Source: Chitinophagaceae bacterium (GTDB lineage Bacteria; Bacteroidota; Bacteroidia; Chitinophagales; Chitinophagaceae). Taken from it: a stretch of 64,000 nucleotides of DNA. This document shows positions 8,238 through 16,345 of this stretch, piece after piece. The first letter of the stretch is position 1; each line of letters starts with the position of its first letter. Made by a program: the position numbers and the translations under genes. A model generated the notes under the pieces. The model did not search any database, was not told the origin of the DNA, and saw nothing but the letters and a program-made list of their open reading frames with translations. The stretch spans positions 1,116,001 to 1,180,000 of the forward strand of contig JADKKJ010000001.1 in assembly GCA_016720565.1 (NCBI GenBank), given 5' to 3'.

Positions 8238-9485
8238 CTAAAATCGTTCCACTGCAAAAGGACGCAGGTCCATACTCGGCTTCCTGCCATTTATGATCTC
8301 ATCTACCAGTAAACCAGTGCCCGCGCCCAGGCTAAGACCCAGCATACTATGCCCGGTGGCAACGGTGAGATTTTTAATTTTATTAACACGACCGATATAA
8401 GGCAATCCATCTGCTGAGCAGGGACGGTAGCCATACCAGATATTTTCCTTTGCAGGCATGGGTACATCAAAATCAGGGAAGAATCGTTGAACCGCATCGA
8501 GTATTCCCTGCACACGATTCATTCTCGGAGGAGTTTTATGGGAAGTGATCTCCATGGTGCCCCCAAAACGGATCTTATTTCCATCCATGGGCGTGATGGC
8601 GGCCCTTCCTTCCACTAATACCGCGGGATGTATCACCTTATAGGGAGAATTCTCCAGGGTTACGGAATAACCGCGTCCGGGCATCAGGGGTATCCTGATG
8701 CCAAGCAGGTCAGCGGTTTGTTTTCCCCAGGAACCAGTGGCCATCACCACCTCATCCTGCTCAATATTCTTATCTGCACAAATGATCTTGCTGATCTTTC
8801 CATTGGCAGTTTCAAATCCGTTGACTTCCGAATGAGGCAATAATTTTACTCCCTTGTTTTTCAGGTCAGCGATCAGGTCGCTCATTAATTTATTAGGATA
8901 ACAATGCGCGTCACAATTAAAATAAATGGCCCCTATCCCATTGATCCTGGTATGGGGTTCTTTGGCCAATAATTCCTCCCGGTTCAGCAGTCGTGTACCT
9001 TCCAGTCCCAGTGCGTTTGCTTTTTCTACGGTATGGTGCGCGTGCTCAGCAGCCGCTTCGGTCTGGAATATCTCCAGCAAGCCTTTTGATTCATAGGCAA
9101 AATTAAAACCAGGCTGACTTAACCAGCCTTCATATTCTTTCTTGGATAAAAAGGCAATATCCCTTAGCGGAACAGCAGATGTTTCCACATGTTTATTCGT
9201 GGCGCTTCGCATAAATTTCAATCCCCAGCTGATCAGGTCCCAATCCAGCCTTGGTTGCACATAAAAAGGACTTTTAGAATTCCACATCCATTTTAATCCC
9301 TGCTTTACGATGCCGGGAGTGGCTAGTGGTATAAAATGGCTGGGACAGATATACCCGCAATTACCATAGGAACAATTATCCAGGAAATCGCCTTTATCCA
9401 GTACGGTTACTTCCCAGCCTGAACGATTTAAATAATAGGCGCTGCTTAAACCGATGATCCCTCCGCCAATAATGGTTGCTTTCAT
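8238..9485 (-). CDS. FAD-dependent D-amino-acid (probably D-hydroxyproline) dehydrogenase
   Basis: 415-residue DadA/DAO-family oxidoreductase. The N-terminus has the dinucleotide-binding motif GGGIIGLSSAYYL (residues 7-19) followed by the acidic strand end; near the C-terminus are GYRPCSADGLPYIGRV and the FAD-contacting GHSMLGLSLGAGTG. Members oxidise D-amino acids or cis-4-hydroxy-D-proline and pass electrons to quinones. Here the nearby 4-hydroxyproline 2-epimerase (15287-16339) and the two later pathway enzymes at 43-45.6 kb make cis-4-hydroxy-D-proline the most likely substrate, giving 1-pyrroline-4-hydroxy-2-carboxylate (inference). D-alanine or other D-amino acids remain possible. No membrane segment is evident. 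Confidence 0.8.
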   Translation of the reverse strand: MKATIIGGGIIGLSSAYYLNRSGWEVTVLDKGDFLDNCSYGNCGYICPSHFIPLATPGIVKQGLKWMWNSKSPFYVQPRLDWDLISWGLKFMRSATNKHVETSAVPLRDIAFLSKKEYEGWLSQPGFNFAYESKGLLEIFQTEAAAEHAHHTVEKANALGLEGTRLLNREELLAKEPHTRINGIGAIYFNCDAHCYPNKLMSDLIADLKNKGVKLLPHSEVNGFETANGKISKIICADKNIEQDEVVMATGSWGKQTADLLGIRIPLMPGRGYSVTLENSPYKVIHPAVLVEGRAAITPMDGNKIRFGGTMEITSHKTPPRMNRVQGILDAVQRFFPDFDVPMPAKENIWYGYRPCSADGLPYIGRVNKIKNLTVATGHSMLGLSLGAGTGLLVDEIINGRKPSMDLRPFAVERF

Positions 9486-9517
9486 TTTACTTTATTCTAT
9501 GCTTGCAATAAAAGATT

Positions 9518-11935
9518 TTATTTTTTACCCTTCCAGCGTTCTTCCAGCATTTTTATAAAATATCCTCCCACCACACTACGGGCCTGGAATCCCACCTGTT
9601 TTCCATCCATGGTCTCATGCCAGTCGCTTAAAGGCACCCTGCTTGGCGTACCCATTGCGAATTTATAGACTGGAGAAATAATACTGCGAAAATCGTTGAT
9701 ATTCGAAGCCATAGTGGCCGTCCAGCAGATCCAGTCAGACTTTGTATAGGTACGCCGGCTATCCAGTGGAAGTCCAAATGGATTTTGCTTTCCCAGGTAA
9801 TATTTTATCTCCTTCTCATACACAGCTGAAGGAAATAAATGCAGTTCCAGTAATTTATCCCAGACCAGGTTATACTTCTGGCTCCAGGTTCCTTTCTGAC
9901 CAAAGGCCAATACATAATGATCCCCGTCATCGGCCAGCTCCTGCCATTTATTGGCATAGTCACGGGCAATAGGCGCATATTTATCGGCCTCTTCTTTTTT
10001 GCCCGCATGCTGGGCCATTTGCGCAAAAGCGCCAATACCTACTATGGCCTTTATGGATAGGTTCGCATTGCGGGCCAGGTGACCGGCAAAATCATCGGTG
10101 CATAATTGATTGGCCGGGTCTAATCCATCATTGACTAAAAACTCTACCCACCTGCTTAAAGTAGCCCAATGTTTTTCCGCGAATGCGGTAGATCCTTCTG
10201 CCCGGCAAATGGCAGCCGTCAATATGATCATATTCCCTGCCTCTTCCACTGGCATATCGGCTGGATAGGTTTGCCCATTGGCCAATGGATAAGTACCCAG
10301 ATCATGCGAAGGAAATGGCTTGGTCCATTTTCCACTCTCACTATATTGAATAATGGGTTCTACCATTCCTTCCAGCAGTTTGGGATTATATAAGAGCGTG
10401 AGTGGAGCGGATGGATAGGTCACATCCACGGTCCAGATGGAGCCATTGCTGAAATTCTCTTTTTGTGGGAAGAGGAGCTGGTCATTTTCACCCCTTACCA
10501 GTTTATGCGCTGCCAGCGATTGCCGGTAGGCCAATGCGCAGAGTTTTGCATATTCCTCTCCACCTGCCAGCTGTCCGTCACGATAAAGACGGGCATCAAA
10601 ATTCTTACAACGATCATTGATGCTGGCATATTCATTCAACGATCGACCGATCATTTCTTCCGTAGAACTGAATTCTTTTTTCCACCAGGCCTGAAGGTCC
10701 TTCCCAAAATATTGAATAGAAGAAACATCATCATAAGCAAGCAGGATCGTTTTCTCCGCAGGCATACCTCTTATTTTCCCCAGGTCGATCTCGGTTTCCA
10801 TCATTCCCGGCAGGTCCATAGAACCCGAAGCACCCGGCGCACGCTGTTTTATGGAACCATCATTTTTAGCCGCTATATAAAAATAGCCCCAGTCAATCCG
10901 AAGGTCATCTCCTTTTTTCTTTAGCACTGGCTGCTCTTTTGTACCGGCCTTCAGATAAATAATATCCCCGCTTTTCCCCTGTGATACCAGCATCTCTGTG
11001 TTCTTTTTATTACTGGCTACATTGGTAGAACCCAGGAAATAGATCTTCACTTTATGCAGGTCATTATCGGTAGAAAGTACATTGAAACTTATATAGGTAA
11101 CAGGACGGGAAAATAAATTGAGATCATCGGCAAGTAAGGGACTAAGAAAACTGAGATCAAGGAAAACAGGACCACAGTTAAAACCATAGCGGGTTCGGGT
11201 AGCGCTGATATTTACCGATACCTGTTCCGCATTGGTATAACTCTTTAATAAACGGGCCCTGCCCAACCCTGCGTCCAGCCAGGCCCAGCCATGTGTATTG
11301 GTGCAATGAACCGCCAGTACATTATTACCTGTACGCAAGGCAGCCAAAGCCTCGGCACCCAGTTTATATTCTTTCAGTTCGGAATTATTGCAATCGCTGC
11401 ATGACCAAACCCGGATCCCATTGATAAAAACCTCCGCATCGTCATCATGCCTTAGTTCGAGAACGAGCTGGTCAAGATTTAATTCCCTTAAGTTGAAGGT
11501 CCTTCTGGTCCATATCTCCTTAGTTTTCCATTCTGTGGCAAAATCTTTATCCCAGCCCATTCCAAAAGGCATTTTTCCTGAAAGCCAGTTTTTATCGTTG
11601 AAGTCGGCATTGATCCACCCATCTCCGGGATAGGTCTCTGTATATTTTACCTCCACTGGTTTCTCTGCCCCTGGTGGTAAAATAAAACTCACCGGACCAA
11701 CAGGCTCTCCCATGAAACTATAGAGGCGATCATCTACCGATATCAAACCAACCAGGGAATGATCCGTACCTGTCCAGTGTTTGGTTACCGATTCATTCAA
11801 CTGGTCGGTAAAACTCCAGATACTGAAATAAGGATCATTGGTCACCAGCGGATAAGCAGGTGCCTTATTCGCCTGTGCGATGCCATCAATATATAAACAC
11901 AGGACCAAGATCGATCCGATCCATTTTTTCATCAT
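9518..11935 (-). CDS. Secreted glutaminase-A-like protein (DUF4964/5127/4965/1793 family)
   Basis: 805 residues with a signal peptide ending near residue 21. The order matches Bacteroidota glutaminase-like proteins: an N-terminal region starting APAYPLVTNDPYFSIWS; an inserted jelly-roll-like segment (about 105-230, with KEIWTRRTFNL, ELRHDDDAEVFINGIRVW and LAVHCTNTHG) like the sugar-binding modules of beta-galactosidases; a beta-sandwich (about 235-430); and a C-terminal alpha/alpha toroid (about 440-800, YRQSLAAHKLV, ADDFAGHLARNANLSIKAI, PLSDWHETMDG). The fungal homologue GtaA hydrolyses glutamine, but in Bacteroidota these proteins often sit among polysaccharide genes and their substrate is unsettled. 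32 nt separate it from the FAD oxidoreductase gene downstream. Confidence 0.8.
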   Translation of the reverse strand: MMKKWIGSILVLCLYIDGIAQANKAPAYPLVTNDPYFSIWSFTDQLNESVTKHWTGTDHSLVGLISVDDRLYSFMGEPVGPVSFILPPGAEKPVEVKYTETYPGDGWINADFNDKNWLSGKMPFGMGWDKDFATEWKTKEIWTRRTFNLRELNLDQLVLELRHDDDAEVFINGIRVWSCSDCNNSELKEYKLGAEALAALRTGNNVLAVHCTNTHGWAWLDAGLGRARLLKSYTNAEQVSVNISATRTRYGFNCGPVFLDLSFLSPLLADDLNLFSRPVTYISFNVLSTDNDLHKVKIYFLGSTNVASNKKNTEMLVSQGKSGDIIYLKAGTKEQPVLKKKGDDLRIDWGYFYIAAKNDGSIKQRAPGASGSMDLPGMMETEIDLGKIRGMPAEKTILLAYDDVSSIQYFGKDLQAWWKKEFSSTEEMIGRSLNEYASINDRCKNFDARLYRDGQLAGGEEYAKLCALAYRQSLAAHKLVRGENDQLLFPQKENFSNGSIWTVDVTYPSAPLTLLYNPKLLEGMVEPIIQYSESGKWTKPFPSHDLGTYPLANGQTYPADMPVEEAGNMIILTAAICRAEGSTAFAEKHWATLSRWVEFLVNDGLDPANQLCTDDFAGHLARNANLSIKAIVGIGAFAQMAQHAGKKEEADKYAPIARDYANKWQELADDGDHYVLAFGQKGTWSQKYNLVWDKLLELHLFPSAVYEKEIKYYLGKQNPFGLPLDSRRTYTKSDWICWTATMASNINDFRSIISPVYKFAMGTPSRVPLSDWHETMDGKQVGFQARSVVGGYFIKMLEERWKGKK

Positions 11936-11958
11936 GAGTGGTGTTTTTTCATTGGCCC

Positions 11959-12909
11959 TTATAACCCGATGACCATTCTTTCCTCAGCAACATTAAAGCC
12001 TTTAGCCCGCACGGCATCTTTTTCTTTGGAATTGACCTTTAGTAATGGATTGGTATGGTTAAAATGAATGAAGAATACCTTGGCTTTCTCACTGTCTGGA
12101 AGGTCCTTCAGTAAATTCATGGTTTCCGAGACAAATGGATGAGGGATCTCCGACATATTCCGACCGGGCAGTTCACCATCCTGGTAAAAAGTTCCATCGA
12201 TCAGGGCCAGGTCCACCTGCTTCAATTGTTCCCAGAGTGGTTGATCCCATTTCTCCCATTTATCAATATCAGGAATGAACAATATTTTTTTATGCGGTCC
12301 AATGATCCGATAACCCACCGTCTCCGAAAACTCATCTCGGTGCGGAACCCGTAAAGGCTCTATAGAAAAACTATCTCTGCTTAATCTTACCGCTTCCCCA
12401 TGATAATTCTCCGGCAATTCAATATTCTTCAGCGCCACCAGCTGGTTCCATGGCCCATTGTTACGTAAAAAAGAATCCATTCTTGGCTGGACATAGACCG
12501 GAATATTTTTTGCATTCATTGCCTCCCTTCCCAATTGCATTAAACCGCTATAATGTCCTATATGCGCATGGGTGATAAAAATTCCTGAAGGGGAATAATT
12601 TTTAGAAGGCAGGTAGTTCTCCATCACATGCAGCTGCTCTTTTATATCCGGCGTGGCCTCAATTAACCAGTATTCATTGGCCACCCTGTCCACCACCCCC
12701 AGCGACACCACATGCTTTTTGGATTCCCTCCCTTCCCAAAATGCCTTACAGCATTCCTTCTCACATCCCAGCTGCGGATATCCCGCATCCTGCATTACCC
12801 CCAACACCACTACGAATTGTTGGGGTAATTCCGTTTTCTTCTTGTTCTCCTGCTTGCAGGAAACAAGGAAAAACAAGCCAGTTATTAGTACAGAAATAAT
12901 TTTGAACAT
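11959..12909 (-). CDS. MBL-fold metallohydrolase lipoprotein, PqqB-like
   Basis: About 316 residues. ATG 12909 is preferred because it opens a lipoprotein signal with lipobox LVSC (about residues 13-16). The longer frame from TTG 12963 adds LVIPNEVRNL, which is only the translation of a dispersed repeat. The fold is metallo-beta-lactamase of the PqqB type: LGVMQDAGYPQLGC with paired Cys (EKECC), ITHAHIGHYSGL for the metal ligands, VPHRDEF, IPDIDKW and the final FIHFNHTNPLL. No PQQ genes are nearby, so it is probably a periplasmic hydrolase of unknown substrate and not a cofactor-pathway enzyme. It is read into the DUF4965 gene 23 nt downstream. Confidence 0.82.
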   Translation of the reverse strand: MFKIISVLITGLFFLVSCKQENKKKTELPQQFVVVLGVMQDAGYPQLGCEKECCKAFWEGRESKKHVVSLGVVDRVANEYWLIEATPDIKEQLHVMENYLPSKNYSPSGIFITHAHIGHYSGLMQLGREAMNAKNIPVYVQPRMDSFLRNNGPWNQLVALKNIELPENYHGEAVRLSRDSFSIEPLRVPHRDEFSETVGYRIIGPHKKILFIPDIDKWEKWDQPLWEQLKQVDLALIDGTFYQDGELPGRNMSEIPHPFVSETMNLLKDLPDSEKAKVFFIHFNHTNPLLKVNSKEKDAVRAKGFNVAEERMVIGL

Positions 12910-12932
12910 AATACAATATTCTCCAAATACAA

Positions 12933-13010
12933 GGTTCCTCACTTCGTTCGGAATGACAAGCAAAGAGGGAGGTATAAAATTAAGATTTCTCGCTTCGCTC
13001 GAAATCCAAG
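12933..13010. repeat. REP-like fragments (TTCGTTCGGAATGAC type)
   Basis: Two short units, 12933-12960 and 12983-13010, related to each other (GGTTCCTCACTTCGTTCGGAA; AGATTTCTCGCTTCGCTCGAAA). The first shares the GGAATGACAA end with the inverted-repeat element at 44542-44669. The first fragment provides a spurious in-frame extension of the MBL gene. I recognise the type as a common intergenic palindromic repeat of Bacteroidota. Confidence 0.6.
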
Positions 13011-13028
13011 TACGCGATTTAGTGGCCT

Positions 13029-13056
13029 CCTAACTCCTAACTCCCAACTCCTAACT
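13029..13056. repeat. CTCCTAA heptamer array abutting the GH127 stop codon
   Basis: About four imperfect copies of a 7-nt unit (CTCCTAA/CTCCCAA), C-rich on the plus strand, ending at the GH127 TAG (13055-13057). One of ten such arrays in the window. Confidence 0.75.
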
Positions 13057-15040
13057 AGTTATTCCCTCCATCCTCATACTTACTCGCATAATTCACCTTC
13101 ACCTCCTTCACCTTCGTCGGCAACCAAACCTGCATGGCATTCGCTCCCCTGTTGGCCCAGCAATAATAGGGAATAGCAATAATGGGTGTTTCGATCATTT
13201 TCACATCTGTTCCATTTTCAGCAGGCACAATAGCTTTTACCATTGCTTTTAACCCGATCACTTTCTCATCCAGCACATTCATGGGAATTGTGCTGAAGGC
13301 AGTCTTCGCCGGCATTACTATATCCCAAACCTTATTATTATTATCGGCTCCCTCTACGCAATAAACCAAAGGACCCCGCTGTATCGCTACCCGATCATGA
13401 TCCGCTCTTACCGAATCCATAGCCATTACCCTTTTTATATTTAATGGAATATCGATCTTAACGATATCCATTTTCTGCCAATCTCTTTCTATCACCAGGT
13501 AACCATTCTCCAGTTTATCTGCCACCTCCACTGCGCCATTATTTATCTTATAGGTCAATTTCTCATATAATCCACTGGACTCTCCCCTGTATAATTCAGT
13601 TCCAGTATTCATACCATCCAGCCATCCCGGTACACGGATATATAATTTGAACTTTCCTTTTTTCTCTGGGTCTATCTTTATTGTAAGGTCGCCGCCATAA
13701 GGATAACCGGTCTTCATATTCACAGCCACCTTATTATTAGCTATATCAATATTGGTATTAGAACTTACAAACAAATTCACCCAGATCCCATCATTGCTTT
13801 TTCCATAGATATAAGAACCTACAGAAGTAACAAGGCGTGCAATATTCGCCGGACAACAAGCGGTACCAAACCACTCCCTCCGCTGGTGCTGTCCATTGGA
13901 TGCAAGTACATTATCATAGAAGAAACGATCACCCTTCAGACTTAATCCATCCAGGGCCCCGTTGTATAAACTTCTTTCCAGCACATCCACATATTTGGCA
14001 TCCCCGGTGAGCTGGCACATACGCTGGTTCCAGAGCACCATGCCCACGGAGGCACAGGTCTCGCAATAGGCATCTTCGTTGGGCAGGTCATAATCATGAC
14101 TAAAGCCTTCATTATCCCCTGCGGAGCCGATTCCACCAGTTACGTACATATTCCGATGCACCACATCTTCCCAAACATTCTTCATGGCATCCATATAGCC
14201 ACCATCTCCGGTCAATGCCGCCACATCCGCCGCGCCGCTATAGAGATACATGGCACGTACGGCATGCCCCGTAATTTCTTTCTGCAGCTTGACAGGTTTC
14301 AGATCCTGCCAATAATCAGGAGTAACCCAATTCTTGCCATAGGTATAATGGCCTTGTCCGCGCTGTTCCAGGTACCAGTTCGCCAGTTTGAGGTAATGAT
14401 CATCTTTGGTCACGTTATATAATTTCACCAGGGCCAGCTCGATCTCTTCATGACCGCTAAACCATTTACGGTTGGCTAATCGGAAAGTGGAATCAATATG
14501 ATTGGCAAAACGGATGGCCACATCCAGGAATTTCCTTTTGGCCGTTACATTATAATAAGCCACGGCCGCTTCGATCATATGTCCCGCATTATAATCTTCA
14601 TGCGCGCCAAAATCCGTCCAGCGTTGTTTAAGATCTCGTAGTGTGAAATAAGTACCCACATATCCATCCGGCAACTGAGCCGCTGCTATCTTATCGATCC
14701 ATTCATCTGCTTTTGCTTCCAATGCCGCATCGGGATGGGTCTTTAATGCAAAGGCCATTGCCTCCAGGGCTTTGTAGACATCGCTGTCATCATAGTAAAG
14801 CCCTTCAAATTTCTCTCCTTTGTTCCGCGCCACTTTCTCAAAATTCCGGATACGTGCGGTCTTGACTTCCGTCTGGTAGATACAGGCCTGCATGGTCACC
14901 GTCGCCACCTTATCGATCTTCGGCTTCCAGAAATCATCGGTGATGTTTACGGAGGCAAAGTTGATGAACTGGAGGCGGGATTGGGAATGGAGAGTGGTGT
15001 TTGCTAAGATGATAAAGCAGAGAGGAAATATTTTTTTCAT
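13055..15040 (-). CDS. Secreted GH127 beta-L-arabinofuranosidase (HypBA1-like)
   Basis: 661 residues with a signal peptide (about 1-19) and the GH127 alpha/alpha barrel start VNITDDFWKPKIDKV. The signature metal/nucleophile site is present: Glu and Cys in YCETCASVG (about E327, C329) and the Cys pair in FGTACCPANIARL (C395, C396), matching E338, C340, C417 and C418 of HypBA1, where Cys is the nucleophile. C-terminal beta domains follow (about 430-650). Known members release L-arabinofuranose from hydroxyproline-linked beta-L-arabinooligosaccharides; some GH127 proteins have other specificities. The hydroxyproline-epimerase gene is its immediate upstream neighbour, which supports the Hyp-arabinoside role (inference). 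Its stop codon abuts a heptamer repeat array. Confidence 0.9.
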   Translation of the reverse strand: MKKIFPLCFIILANTTLHSQSRLQFINFASVNITDDFWKPKIDKVATVTMQACIYQTEVKTARIRNFEKVARNKGEKFEGLYYDDSDVYKALEAMAFALKTHPDAALEAKADEWIDKIAAAQLPDGYVGTYFTLRDLKQRWTDFGAHEDYNAGHMIEAAVAYYNVTAKRKFLDVAIRFANHIDSTFRLANRKWFSGHEEIELALVKLYNVTKDDHYLKLANWYLEQRGQGHYTYGKNWVTPDYWQDLKPVKLQKEITGHAVRAMYLYSGAADVAALTGDGGYMDAMKNVWEDVVHRNMYVTGGIGSAGDNEGFSHDYDLPNEDAYCETCASVGMVLWNQRMCQLTGDAKYVDVLERSLYNGALDGLSLKGDRFFYDNVLASNGQHQRREWFGTACCPANIARLVTSVGSYIYGKSNDGIWVNLFVSSNTNIDIANNKVAVNMKTGYPYGGDLTIKIDPEKKGKFKLYIRVPGWLDGMNTGTELYRGESSGLYEKLTYKINNGAVEVADKLENGYLVIERDWQKMDIVKIDIPLNIKRVMAMDSVRADHDRVAIQRGPLVYCVEGADNNNKVWDIVMPAKTAFSTIPMNVLDEKVIGLKAMVKAIVPAENGTDVKMIETPIIAIPYYCWANRGANAMQVWLPTKVKEVKVNYASKYEDGGNN

Positions 15041-15067
15041 GCTGATAGTATTAATTATGTCACAAAA

Positions 15068-15250
15068 CAGCCAATGGCACCCCCGGGCCCCTAAAGGGGA
15101 GTTTTGATCGTGCTGCGATCTTTAATTTTATTTCCAATTAGGGAATAAATAACTCATGATTAAATATTCCACATATCCCATGTAAACTAACTATCCTCCC
15201 CTTTAGGCCTGCCTGCCGGTAGGCAGGGGCCCGGGGGTGCATTGGCTGTT
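15068..15250. repeat. Inverted repeat pair around a 90-bp AT-rich core
   Basis: Left arm 15068-15105 (CAGCCAATGGCACCCCCGGG, then CCCCTAAAGGGGAG). Right arm 15195-15250 is its reverse complement, interrupted by the extra palindrome CCTGCCTGCCGGTAGGCAGG. A further copy of the right-arm type, including the extra palindrome, lies at 50924-50967. It fills the gap between GH127 and the epimerase, so the two genes may not share one transcript. No coding capacity; it looks like a small non-autonomous palindromic element. Confidence 0.6.
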
Positions 15251-15282
15251 CCTCAACCTCTCAACCCCTCAACAGCTCAACC
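15251..15282. repeat. CTCAACC octamer array before the epimerase stop codon
   Basis: Four imperfect 8-nt units (CTCAACCT, CTCAACCC, CTCAACAG, CTCAACC), C-rich on the plus strand, 4 nt from the end of the epimerase gene. Confidence 0.75.
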
Positions 15283-15286
15283 TTCC

Positions 15287-16339
15287 CTACACTACCGTAA
15301 ACCCCTCCGCATACGGATCATCCTCCTTATCTATCCAGATCGTATTATACCCGTATATCCTTGCCCAGCCTTCCACACTCGGACGAATAGCAGGTTTACC
15401 CGCAATTGTCAACTCCTCCTCTATTCTTCCAATGAATTTTGAACCAATGATACTCTCATGAATGAACTCATCTCCCTTCTTCAATAATCCTTTTGCATAC
15501 CATTGGGCCATTCTTGCCGAAGTGCCCGTGCCGCAGGGAGAACGATCGATGGCTTTTTCTCCATAGAAAACGGCATTTCGCGCGGTGGATGTAGGATCTA
15601 TCACGGCACCAGTCCAGAGAATATGGGAACAACCTCTTATCGTATCATTCTCCGGATGCACGAATTCATATTTCGCGTTGATGTTCTTTCTGAGTTCTCT
15701 TGCCCAGGCAATTAATTTATCCGCAGAATAATGTTCCAGTCCTTTGAAATTTTGCTGTACATCCACGATGGCGTAGAAATTGCCACCGTATGAAACATCA
15801 AGAACCAACTCTCCTAATTCTGGGCATTCAGCCGTTAATTCAAACGAATGCACAAAGGCGGGCACATTGGTCAGTTTTACGGATTTCACTTTTAGAGAAG
15901 AGCCTTCAAGTTTTGAAATGCCTGCAGCCTGAAGCCTGTGGCCTGAAGCCACACTCTTATATTCAATGTTGACTAAACCGGCAGGCGCTTCCATTTTTAT
16001 TTTTCCTGGCACCTTTGGTACAACCAGGCCTTCTTCAATAGCGATAGTAATAGTTCCGATGGTTCCATGTCCACACATGGGCAGACATCCAGATGTTTCA
16101 ATAAATAACACTGCTACATCATTGGCAGGATCATGCGGCGGATAAAGAATAGATCCACTCATCATATCATGACCTCTTGGTTCAAACATTAAGCCTGTGC
16201 GTATCCAATCATATTCTCTGAGAAAATGTTGACGCTTCTCACTCATGTTATTCCCTACAAGAGCGGGGCCACCTTCTTTCACAACCCTCACCGGATTTCC
16301 ACAGGTATGCGCATCGATACAATGAAAAATATGCTTCAT
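15287..16339 (-). CDS. 4-hydroxyproline 2-epimerase (proline racemase family)
   Basis: 350 residues. Both catalytic cysteines are present: C89 in PMCGHGTIG and C269 in DRSPCGTGTSAR. A Cys-Cys pair marks an epimerase/racemase, whereas 3-hydroxyproline dehydratases have Thr at the first position. The start IDAHTCGNPVRVV is the family N-terminus. With the FAD dehydrogenase at 8.2 kb and the deaminase and semialdehyde dehydrogenase at 43-45.6 kb, the likely reaction is trans-4-hydroxy-L-proline to cis-4-hydroxy-D-proline. Residues 131-140 (ASGHRLQAAG) look like a translated short-repeat insertion (see 15920-15949). The BNR-propeller gene ends only 6 nt before its start, so the two are co-transcribed. 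Confidence 0.88.
   Translation of the reverse strand: MKHIFHCIDAHTCGNPVRVVKEGGPALVGNNMSEKRQHFLREYDWIRTGLMFEPRGHDMMSGSILYPPHDPANDVAVLFIETSGCLPMCGHGTIGTITIAIEEGLVVPKVPGKIKMEAPAGLVNIEYKSVASGHRLQAAGISKLEGSSLKVKSVKLTNVPAFVHSFELTAECPELGELVLDVSYGGNFYAIVDVQQNFKGLEHYSADKLIAWARELRKNINAKYEFVHPENDTIRGCSHILWTGAVIDPTSTARNAVFYGEKAIDRSPCGTGTSARMAQWYAKGLLKKGDEFIHESIIGSKFIGRIEEELTIAGKPAIRPSVEGWARIYGYNTIWIDKEDDPYAEGFTVV
15920..15949. repeat. Short repeat (AGCCTGAAGCCTG) inside the epimerase gene
   Basis: The plus strand reads GCCTGCAGCCTGAAGCCTG then TGGCCTGAAGCC, 7-8 nt tandem units. They are in frame and encode about 10 residues (ASGHRLQAAG) that look foreign to the protein. It resembles the window's intergenic short-repeat arrays, but lies within a coding sequence. 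Confidence 0.5.
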
Positions 16340-16345
16340 AAATAA

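Noticed and set aside
12910..12963. N-terminal extension LVIPNEVRNL of the MBL lipoprotein
   Set aside because: It is the translation of a dispersed REP-like repeat from a TTG codon; the lipoprotein signal begins at ATG 12909.
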